Part shown: piece after piece, positions 1 through 5,561 of the stretch | How the letters are laid out: every line of letters begins with the position of its first letter | How positions within the stretch are numbered: position 1 is the first letter of the stretch | DNA from: Fimenecus sp052273625 | Lineage (GTDB): Bacteria > Bacillota > Clostridia > Oscillospirales > Acutalibacteraceae | Reading direction: 5' to 3' | Assembly: GCA_052273625.1 (NCBI GenBank) | Contig: DAVZHW010000049.1 | Coordinates: 1 to 12,581, forward strand | DNA length: 12,581 bases | Made by a program: the position numbers and the translations under genes | The notes under the pieces: model-generated | Database searches by the model: none | What the model was told of the DNA's origin: nothing | The model's input: the letters and a program-made list of their open reading frames with translations, nothing else

Positions 1-17
1 ATATGATTTCGTAAAAC

Positions 18-65
18 TCCCCCAGTCATTTTTGACAAAATGACAGCCCCCTCAAAGATGGGACG
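18..65. repeat. Degenerate REP-like palindromic repeat
   Basis: Seen: a perfect 8-bp stem with a TGAC loop (arms at 25-32 and 37-44) is flanked by two C-rich runs, CTCCCCC before it and GCCCCCTC after it. The second run is followed by a decayed G-rich arm (AAAGATGGGA). Known, from memory and not checked: short intergenic repeats with the layout CTCCCTCAGTCA...TGACAGCTCCCTCAAAGAGGGAG are abundant in gut Clostridia genomes. Inferred: this is a worn copy of such a repeat, since one G-rich arm no longer pairs perfectly. It lies downstream of the rpsI terminator and encodes nothing I can see. Confidence 0.5.
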
Positions 66-108
66 GAAGCACTAATTTAATTTAATATCTCGCCCTACCG
101 TATTGCAC

Positions 109-140
109 AAAAATACGCTCCCAATTTCTTGAGAGCGTAT
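109..140 (-). terminator. Rho-independent terminator of rplM-rpsI
   Basis: The arms ATACGCTC (113-120) and GAGCGTAT (133-140) form an 8-bp stem with a 12-nt loop. On the minus strand the stem is followed by a run of T (109-113). It starts about 20 nt past the rpsI stop. The plus strand has no T-run, so it acts on minus-strand transcripts only. Confidence 0.85.
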
Positions 141-161
141 ATAAATCCGAAATAATCTCTG

Positions 162-560
162 TTATCTCTTTGAGAACTGAGGTGCTCTACGAGCGCCTTT
201 GAGTCCGTACTTCTTTCTTTCCTTCATTCTCGGGTCACGAGTGAGGAAGCCTGCCTTCTTGAGTGCGGGACGAAGATTTTCGTCATACTGAAGAAGAGCT
301 CTTGAAAGACCGTGACGGATTGCGCCTGCCTGTCCTGTAACGCCGCCGCCTGCAACTGTGCAAACGATGTCGAACTTCTCTGTCAAGCCTGTAAGTGCGA
401 GAGGCTGACGAACAACGAGCTTCAATGTTTCAAGACCGAAATAATCATCGATATCTCTGTTGTTGATTGTGATTTTACCTGTACCTGCATATACACGAAC
501 TCGTGCTACTGATTTCTTTCTTCTGCCTGTACCGTAAAAATAAGGTGTTGAATCGTACAT
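162..560 (-). CDS. rpsI: 30S ribosomal protein S9
   Basis: Structural protein of the small ribosomal subunit head. Its C-terminal tail reaches the P-site tRNA. Seen: 132 residues, the usual bacterial length. The N-terminal part has the typical YGTGRRKKSVARVRV segment (about 9-23), a glycine-rich GGGVTGQAGAIRHG stretch (about 71-84), and the basic tail GLKGARRAPQFSKR ending in arginine, the residue known to contact tRNA. The start at 560 has a GGGAGG ribosome site about nine bases upstream. It lies 19 nt behind rplM, the universal bacterial rplM-rpsI pair, and the operon terminator follows. Nothing is unusual; identification is secure. Confidence 0.98.
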   Translation of the reverse strand: MYDSTPYFYGTGRRKKSVARVRVYAGTGKITINNRDIDDYFGLETLKLVVRQPLALTGLTEKFDIVCTVAGGGVTGQAGAIRHGLSRALLQYDENLRPALKKAGFLTRDPRMKERKKYGLKGARRAPQFSKR

Positions 561-579
561 TTATTTTTGCCTCCCTTTC

Positions 580-1008
580 TTAAAATTCTCTTACAGTCGG
601 CTGCTGTGCTGCATGAGGATGCTCAGCGCCCTGATAGATGTGAAGTCTTGTAAGAGATTTTGCTCCGACTGTGTTAGCGGGAAGCATTCCCTTAACTGCC
701 TTTTTAAGTACGAACTCGGGCTTCTCAGCCATAAGAGTCTTGTACTGAATCTTCTTCATATTACCGATATAACCTGTGTGGTGGTAATACATTTTCTTCT
801 CAAGCTTGTTGCCTGTAAGAACCATTTTTTCAACATTTACAACGATTACGAAATCACCGCAGTCTGCGTGAGGCGCAAATGTGGGTTTGTGCTTACCACG
901 AAGAAGATGAGCAGCTTCAGCAGCGATGCTACCGAGTGTTTTACCTTCAGCGTCAAGTACATACCAACTACGAGTGATGTCGCCTGCTTTAGGCATATAA
1001 GTTGACAT
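580..1008 (-). CDS. rplM: 50S ribosomal protein L13
   Basis: Large-subunit protein that assembles early onto 23S rRNA. Seen: 142 residues, the normal length. It has the family signatures WYVLDAEGKTLGSIAAEAA (about 16-34), LLRGKHKPTFAPHADCGDFVIVVN (35-58), KKMYYHHTGYIG (71-82), and the KAVKGMLPANTVGA segment (about 103-116). The start at 1008 is supported by GGAGG about eight bases upstream. It is the first gene of the rplM-rpsI operon, read from the promoter at 1050-1078. The leader is only about 35 nt, so there is little room for the L13-leader autoregulatory RNA known in Bacillus, and I see no such structure. Confidence 0.98.
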   Translation of the reverse strand: MSTYMPKAGDITRSWYVLDAEGKTLGSIAAEAAHLLRGKHKPTFAPHADCGDFVIVVNVEKMVLTGNKLEKKMYYHHTGYIGNMKKIQYKTLMAEKPEFVLKKAVKGMLPANTVGAKSLTRLHIYQGAEHPHAAQQPTVREF

Positions 1009-1049
1009 AACTTTTTCCTCCGAATATTATTTTTCTTTATTGCTCGGAT

Positions 1050-1078
1050 ATGATACCACCTAAAAGCGATTTCGTCAA
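1050..1078 (-). promoter_or_regulatory. Sigma-A promoter of rplM-rpsI
   Basis: On the minus strand, a -35 box TTGACG (1073-1078) and a -10 box TATCAT (1050-1055) are separated by 17 bp. The predicted start is near 1043, giving a leader of about 35 nt. The region from here to the gltA terminator (about 1079-1185) is AT-rich and shows nothing else I can support. Confidence 0.75.
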
Positions 1079-1185
1079 GCCATTTTTTCATATTTTTTAA
1101 TGAAGAATAGCATTATCTCTTGCTTTCGCCGTTTTTCTCTTTATTTTATAGTATTTGCTCGTTTATTATTTTTGAAAAAATTACA

Positions 1186-1225
1186 TAAAAATCGCAGTTT
1201 CAAGCATCTGCCCAAAACTGCGATT
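1186..1225 (-). terminator. Rho-independent terminator of citrate synthase
   Basis: An 11-bp perfect stem (arms 1190-1200 and 1215-1225, AATCGCAGTTT/AAACTGCGATT) has a 14-nt loop and is followed on the minus strand by TTTTTAT. It lies 13 nt past the citrate synthase stop. Confidence 0.85.
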
Positions 1226-1238
1226 GTAAAATCTTCAA

Positions 1239-2597
1239 TTATCTTTCATCTAACGGAAGATATATCTGCGATTCTCCGACACTCTTATATGCAGGACGGA
1301 TAATCTTATCGGTGTTGATAAGCTCCTCTATTCTGTGAGCCGACCAGCCTACAATTCTTGCGATTGCAAAAATAGGTGTGAACAACTCAATCGGAATACC
1401 GAGCATACTGTAAACGAAACCGCTGTAAAAGTCAACATTTACGCTGACTCCCTTATAAATTTTACGCTTTGCGCCGATAACATCCTTACCGATTTTTTCG
1501 ACCGCATTGTAAAGAGCGTAATCGTCCTCTCTGCCCTTTTCAACGGCAAGAGCCTTTACAAACTCCTTGAACACCTGCGCTCTCGGGTCGGATACGGAAT
1601 AAATAGCGTGTCCCATACCGTAGATAAGTCCCTTATTGTCAAACGCCTGCTTATCAACGAGCTTTTCAAGATAATACTTAACCTGTTCCTCATCCTTAGT
1701 ATCGGTGACATTTTCCTTCAAGTCGTTCATCATCTGAACAACCTTTATGTTAGCGCCGCCGTGCTTCGGTCCTTTAAGTGATGAAAGAGCCGCCGCCATA
1801 GTCGAATATGTGTCAGAGCCTGACGAGGTTACAACATGAGTTGTAAACGACGAGTTGTTACCGCCGCCGTGCTCCATATGCAAAATCAAAGCCGTATCAA
1901 GAACTCTCGCCTCAAGCTCCGTAAACTCCTTGTTGGGACGAAGCATACGAAGTATGTTTTCCGATATAGACATATCGGGATCGGGACGGTGGATATAAAG
2001 GCTGTCATTGCACTCAATATGATTATATGCGTGATAAGCGTAAACCGAAATTGCAGGGAAACAGCTGATAAGTCTCAAGCACTGATTCAATACATTTTCA
2101 ACGCTTATATCAGAAGCATTTTCATCATACGCCGCAAGAGCCAGCACGCTCCTTGTAAGGCTGTTCATTATATCCTTGGTAGGCGCTTTCATAATTATAT
2201 CTCTTGTGAAATTAGTCGGAAGCGAGCGCATACACGCAAGCACCTGCGTAAATTCATCAAGCTCTGCCTTAGTCGGAAGCTTTCCGAAAAGAAGAAGATA
2301 TGTAGCCTCTTCAAATCCGAAGCGATTATCTCCTCTGCCGCTGATAAGGTCAATTACATTTATTCCTCTGTAAGAAAGCTTGCCTGCACAAGGTATTCTC
2401 TCGCCGTCAACCTCTTGGAATGCAATTATCTCGGAAATTGTGGTAAGGCCTGCAAGTACGCCTTTACCGTTTTTGTCCCGAAGTCCTCTTTTCACGCCGT
2501 ATTCATCATAAAGACCAACATCGATATATCCGTTGTCTCGGCACATTTGGGCATGAATTTTATTGTAGTTTTCAATATCCTGTCTTGTCAAATCCAT
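1239..2597 (-). CDS. gltA: Citrate synthase
   Basis: Condenses acetyl-CoA with oxaloacetate to citrate, feeding the oxidative branch towards 2-oxoglutarate and glutamate. Seen: 452 residues. The catalytic triad can be placed by comparison with the E. coli enzyme: His279 in GPKHGGAN, His330 in YGMGHAIY, and Asp389 in VNVDFYSG. The substrate-binding LHMEHGGGNNSS (about 239-250) and GWSAHRIEE (about 417-425) are also present. It is longer than the roughly 370-residue Bacillus type, with an N-terminal extension before the KLSYRGINVIDLI segment, as in other Clostridia. The start at 2597 has AAGGAG eight bases upstream. It is monocistronic, with its own promoter and terminator; no aconitase or isocitrate dehydrogenase gene is in the window. 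2-Methylcitrate synthase activity cannot be excluded from sequence. Confidence 0.95.
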   Translation of the reverse strand: MDLTRQDIENYNKIHAQMCRDNGYIDVGLYDEYGVKRGLRDKNGKGVLAGLTTISEIIAFQEVDGERIPCAGKLSYRGINVIDLISGRGDNRFGFEEATYLLLFGKLPTKAELDEFTQVLACMRSLPTNFTRDIIMKAPTKDIMNSLTRSVLALAAYDENASDISVENVLNQCLRLISCFPAISVYAYHAYNHIECNDSLYIHRPDPDMSISENILRMLRPNKEFTELEARVLDTALILHMEHGGGNNSSFTTHVVTSSGSDTYSTMAAALSSLKGPKHGGANIKVVQMMNDLKENVTDTKDEEQVKYYLEKLVDKQAFDNKGLIYGMGHAIYSVSDPRAQVFKEFVKALAVEKGREDDYALYNAVEKIGKDVIGAKRKIYKGVSVNVDFYSGFVYSMLGIPIELFTPIFAIARIVGWSAHRIEELINTDKIIRPAYKSVGESQIYLPLDER

Positions 2598-2641
2598 GTC
2601 ATTTCTCCTTTCGGGTTAATATATTATCTAAATTATACACT

Positions 2642-2650
2642 ATTATACCA
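2642..2650 (-). promoter_or_regulatory. Extended -10 promoter of citrate synthase
   Basis: The minus strand reads TGGTATAAT, a consensus -10 (2642-2647) with the extended TGn motif. A second TATAAT lies ten bases closer to the gene. No convincing -35 is seen at 17 bp, which fits an extended -10 promoter. The leader is about 38 nt. Confidence 0.55.
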
Positions 2651-2681
2651 CATAATTGGTTAAAATATTGTTAATTTTTGT

Positions 2682-2720
2682 AAAAAACAGGCAAGAGCGA
2701 TATGAAAAACCACTCTTGCC
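2682..2720 (-). terminator. Rho-independent terminator of thrH-metY
   Basis: The arms GGCAAGAG (2690-2697) and CTCTTGCC (2713-2720) form an 8-bp stem. It is followed on the minus strand by TGTTTTTTAC. It lies 21 nt past the metY stop. Confidence 0.88.
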
Positions 2721-2741
2721 GTAAATACATATCTTTATAAA

Positions 2742-4025
2742 TCAGATTTTTGCCAAAGCCTGCTCAATATCGGCAATAATATCCTTGACATTTTCAATTC
2801 CGACAGAAAATCTTACAAGGTCGGGTGTTACGCCGCACTCGATAAGCTCTTTATCAGAAAGCTGACGGTGAGTTGAAGAAGCAGGATGCAAAACGCAGGT
2901 GCGTGCGTCTGCAACATGGGTAACAATCGCCGCAAGACGAAGGTTGTTCATAAATTCCTCCGCTTTTTCTCTTCCGCCCTTAACGCCGAAGGAAATTACG
3001 CCGCAGGTGCCGTTTGGCATATATTTCTGTGCAAGGTCATAATCCTTGCTCGATTTAAGTCCCGGATAATTGACCCAAGCGATTTTATCGTTGTTTTCAA
3101 GGTACTCGGCAACCTTTTGAGCGTTTTCACAATGTCTTTCAACACGGACTGCGAGGCTTTCAAGACCTACGTTGAGCAAGAAAGAATTGAACGGCGACGG
3201 GGTCGATCCGTAATCTCTCAAAAGCTGAGCTACAATCTTTGTGATATAGCCTGCCTTGCCGAAATCCTTTGCATAGGTAGCGCCGTGATAGCTCTCATCG
3301 GGCTCTGTCATACAGGGATATTTGTCATTTTGATACCAATCAAAGTTACCGCTGTCAACAACACAGCCGCCGATAGTCGAAGCGTGTCCCTCCATATACT
3401 TTGTGGTCGAATGAGTGACAATATCTGCGCCCCATTCAAAAGGACGGCAGTTTATCGGCGTCGGGAAGGTGTTATCGATAACAAGCGGAACGCCGTTTTT
3501 ATGTGCTGCACGGGCAAATTTTTCAATATCAAGAACATCAAGCGACGGGTTTGCGACAGTTTCGCCGAAAACAGCCTTTGTGTTGGGCTTAAATGCCTTT
3601 TGAAGCTCCTCCTCGGGCAAGGTCGGGTCAACAAAGGTTACATCTATGCCGATTTTTCTCATTGTAACATTGAGAAGATTGAATGTACCGCCGTAAATTG
3701 TAGCTGAGCTTACAATATGGTCGCCTGCGCCTAAAATGTTGATAAGCGCAAAGAAGTTTGCAGCCTGACCCGAAGAAGTCAACACAGCCGCAACTCCGCC
3801 CTCAAGCTCTGCGATTTTTGAAGCCACCGCATCATTTGTGGGGTTTGCAAGTCTTGTGTACATATAACCGGGCTGGAGGTCAAAAAGCTTTGCCATATCA
3901 GCCGAAGTGTCATATTTATAGGTTGTGCTTTCGTAAATCGGCAAAACTCTCGGCTCTCCGCTTTTGGGTTGCCAGCCTGCCTGAACGCATTTTGTTTCGA
4001 TTGAACAATCGGGTGTATATCCCAT
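2742..4025 (-). CDS. metY: O-acetylhomoserine aminocarboxypropyltransferase (sulfhydrylase)
   Basis: PLP enzyme that converts O-acetyl-L-homoserine plus sulfide to L-homocysteine, the direct sulfhydrylation route to methionine. Seen: 427 residues, the normal length for MetY and longer than the roughly 380-390 of MetB/MetC relatives. It has YTRLANPTND (56-65), the SSGQAA phosphate loop (84-89), Tyr111 in IYGGT, VIDNTFPTP with Asp184, and the Schiff-base lysine Lys209 in HSTTKYMEGHAS. The large DESYHGATYAKDFGKAGY insert is typical of MetY. The C-terminal HPASSTHRQLS carries the carboxylate-binding arginine. GAGGTAG precedes the start at 4025. It is the second gene of an operon, 17 nt behind thrH, and ends at a strong terminator. 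No SAM or T-box riboswitch is visible upstream of the operon. Confidence 0.95.
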   Translation of the reverse strand: MGYTPDCSIETKCVQAGWQPKSGEPRVLPIYESTTYKYDTSADMAKLFDLQPGYMYTRLANPTNDAVASKIAELEGGVAAVLTSSGQAANFFALINILGAGDHIVSSATIYGGTFNLLNVTMRKIGIDVTFVDPTLPEEELQKAFKPNTKAVFGETVANPSLDVLDIEKFARAAHKNGVPLVIDNTFPTPINCRPFEWGADIVTHSTTKYMEGHASTIGGCVVDSGNFDWYQNDKYPCMTEPDESYHGATYAKDFGKAGYITKIVAQLLRDYGSTPSPFNSFLLNVGLESLAVRVERHCENAQKVAEYLENNDKIAWVNYPGLKSSKDYDLAQKYMPNGTCGVISFGVKGGREKAEEFMNNLRLAAIVTHVADARTCVLHPASSTHRQLSDKELIECGVTPDLVRFSVGIENVKDIIADIEQALAKI

Positions 4026-4042
4026 TTTATCTACCTCTGTTA

Positions 4043-4651
4043 TTATAAATTAGCCTTAATAGCCGCCAAGAGCTCATCATAAGTCTCATAAGCGGGAAGC
4101 TCCGGATAATCGGCTTTGATTTTATCCGTGCTCTTGAAAAGGAAGCCTGCCTTGCTCGCCTGAATCATTCCTAAATCGTTATAGCTGTCGCCGCTTGCAA
4201 TCGTTTCAAAGCCGATTGACTGAAGTGCCTTAACAGTTGTAAGCTTTGAGTTTTCAACTCTCATTCTGAAGCCCGTAATTTCTCCGTCCTCCGCAACCTC
4301 AAGTGTATTACAGAAAATCGTCGGCATACCGAGCTTTTTCATCAAAGGACCTGCAAACTGAGTGAAGGTATCGCTTAAAATGATAACCTGTGTAAGACTG
4401 CGAAGCTCATCAAGAAATTCCTTTGCGCCCTCCATAGGCTCGATTTTGCCAATTGTTTCCTGAACCTCTTTAAGTCCCAAGCCGTGTTGCTTGAGAATAT
4501 CGAGACGGTATCTCATAAGCTTGTCGTAATCGGGCTCATCTCTTGTTGTCTTTTTAAGCTCGGGAATACCGCTTTCCTCTGCAAAAGCAATCCAAATTTC
4601 CGGTACCAATACGCCTTCCATATCAAGGCATACAATGTTCATATCACTCAT
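4043..4651 (-). CDS. thrH: Phosphoserine phosphatase / homoserine phosphotransferase, ThrH type
   Basis: HAD-superfamily enzyme. The characterised ThrH of Pseudomonas aeruginosa dephosphorylates phosphoserine and can pass the phosphate to homoserine, giving O-phosphohomoserine, the threonine precursor. Seen: 202 residues, the ThrH length. Motif I is CLDMEGVLVPEIW with nucleophile Asp10 and Glu12 in place of the usual second Asp, as in ThrH rather than SerB. Motif II is VIILSDTF (about 88-95). The C-terminal acidic motif is ASGDSYNDLGMI (about 152-163). The TTRDEPDYDKLMRYRL cap segment also matches ThrH. The first ATG at 4651 is chosen because GGAG sits eight bases upstream; an in-frame ATG three codons later is less well placed. 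Own promoter at 4690-4718; metY follows 17 nt downstream. Whether the transferase activity operates here is inferred. Confidence 0.9.
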   Translation of the reverse strand: MSDMNIVCLDMEGVLVPEIWIAFAEESGIPELKKTTRDEPDYDKLMRYRLDILKQHGLGLKEVQETIGKIEPMEGAKEFLDELRSLTQVIILSDTFTQFAGPLMKKLGMPTIFCNTLEVAEDGEITGFRMRVENSKLTTVKALQSIGFETIASGDSYNDLGMIQASKAGFLFKSTDKIKADYPELPAYETYDELLAAIKANL

Positions 4652-4689
4652 AGTTTTTCTCCATTCTTAAAGTTATGGTTTACTAATAA

Positions 4690-4718
4690 ATTATATATCA
4701 TTCATAAAGAGATTTCAA
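4690..4718 (-). promoter_or_regulatory. Sigma-A promoter of thrH-metY
   Basis: On the minus strand, TTGAAA (4713-4718) and TATAAT (4690-4695) are separated by exactly 17 bp. The -35 box begins only about 8 nt past the stop of the preceding gene, and no terminator separates them, so some read-through from ttcA is possible. The leader is about 30 nt, too short for a riboswitch. Confidence 0.8.
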
Positions 4719-4725
4719 CAGTTGA

Positions 4726-5436
4726 TTACCAGCCGTCAATCTCTCCCCTTTGCAATGCGCCGACAATTTTTTTCCGAAGCTGCGGATAGTCCTTTTCAAG
4801 CGAAAGCAAAAGCTCCTTGACCGTCTGCCTCTGCGTAACCTTATCGGCAGGGCATTTGCTCTTTACTATCGGCAATTCAAGGCGGCTTGCTGCCCTTGCA
4901 ACGTCCTTTTCATAGCAGAAAACCATAGGTCGTATCAAATACAAGTCCTTATTCGACAAATACGAAACAGGCGAAAAGCAGCCTATCGTTCCGCCGTTAA
5001 AAAGGTTCATTATAACAGTCTGTGCCGCATCGTCCAAATGATGCCCGAGCGCTATTTTATTGCACCCGGCTTCTCTGGCTGTATCGTGCAATATTCCCCT
5101 GCGCATTTTAGCACAAAGCGAGCAGGGATTTTTCTCTTTTCTGTCAACAAAAATCACTTTATAAAGGTCTGTTTTCTTGACTATATATTCAACGCCCAAT
5201 TCATTGCAAAGCGTCTGAACACGGCTGAAATCTCCGTCCTCGAAATTGAAGCGATAGTCAAGCGTTATCGCCACGACCTCAAACTTTTTCGGATAAAACT
5301 CCCTAAGTCTTGCAAGAGCGTACAAAAGAGCGAGTGAATCCTTACCGCCCGAAACACCGACGGCAATTCTGTCTCCCTCGTCAATCATACTGTATTTGTC
5401 AACCGCCGCCCTCGTAAGGCTCAAAAGCTGTTTCAT
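4726..5436 (-). CDS. TtcA-family tRNA 2-thiocytidine biosynthesis protein
   Basis: PP-loop ATPase, probably cytoplasmic, expected to adenylate and thiolate a tRNA base (2-thiocytidine-32 in E. coli TtcA). Seen, numbering from the Met encoded at 5436: PP-loop GVSGGKDSLALL with SGGKDS at 29-34; CSLCAKMRRGIL with Cys105 and Cys108; ALGHHLDDAAQTVIMNLF (129-146); and a third cysteine, Cys195, in KSKCPADK. The CxxC plus distant Cys pattern is the one that holds the iron-sulfur cluster in TtcA. The open frame runs on upstream to 5520, but that extension overlaps the promoter and the next gene's terminator. The start at 5436 has GGTGA seven bases upstream, giving 236 residues. It could instead be a TtuA/TilS-like paralogue with another tRNA target. 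Confidence 0.85.
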   Translation of the reverse strand: MKQLLSLTRAAVDKYSMIDEGDRIAVGVSGGKDSLALLYALARLREFYPKKFEVVAITLDYRFNFEDGDFSRVQTLCNELGVEYIVKKTDLYKVIFVDRKEKNPCSLCAKMRRGILHDTAREAGCNKIALGHHLDDAAQTVIMNLFNGGTIGCFSPVSYLSNKDLYLIRPMVFCYEKDVARAASRLELPIVKSKCPADKVTQRQTVKELLLSLEKDYPQLRKKIVGALQRGEIDGW

Positions 5437-5452
5437 TAAATCACCGTAAATT

Positions 5453-5481
5453 ATTTTACCGCATTTTGCGTTCAATGTAAA
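5453..5481 (-). promoter_or_regulatory. Sigma-A promoter of the ttcA-like gene
   Basis: On the minus strand, TTTACA (5476-5481) and TAAAAT (5453-5458) are separated by 17 bp. The predicted transcript starts near 5446, about 10 nt before the ATG. This supports the shorter start at 5436, because a start at 5520 would lie upstream of the promoter. Confidence 0.65.
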
Positions 5482-5500
5482 TAAAAAACGTATTTTGAAA

Positions 5501-5538
5501 TATAAAAATCCCGTCCACACGTCAGTATGAACGGGATT
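5501..5538 (-). terminator. Rho-independent terminator of the GH3 gene
   Basis: The arms AATCCCGT (5507-5514) and ACGGGATT (5531-5538) have a 16-nt loop. They are followed on the minus strand by TTTATATTT. It lies 23 nt past the GH3 stop. Confidence 0.82.
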
Positions 5539-5561
5539 AAATCACTCATTGATTTTTAATT

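Noticed and set aside
846..1091. 81-residue minus-strand frame covering the rplM promoter and 5' end
   Set aside because: It begins upstream of the mapped promoter boxes, lacks a ribosome site, and overlaps rplM in another frame.
1836..2663. Long plus-strand open frame (275 residues) opposite citrate synthase
   Set aside because: It is a shadow of a well-identified gene: the product has no known motif, is rich in Cys, Arg and Ile as antisense frames are, and has no ribosome site or promoter.
4652..4725. Methionine-responsive riboswitch (S-box or T-box) ahead of thrH-metY
   Set aside because: The whole gap is 74 nt and the promoter fills its distal half, leaving a leader of about 30 nt with no structure.
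5437..5520. 28-residue N-terminal extension of the TtcA-like protein
   Set aside because: The extension spans the gene's own -10 and -35 boxes and part of the preceding terminator; the Met at 5436 has the ribosome site and fits the family's start.
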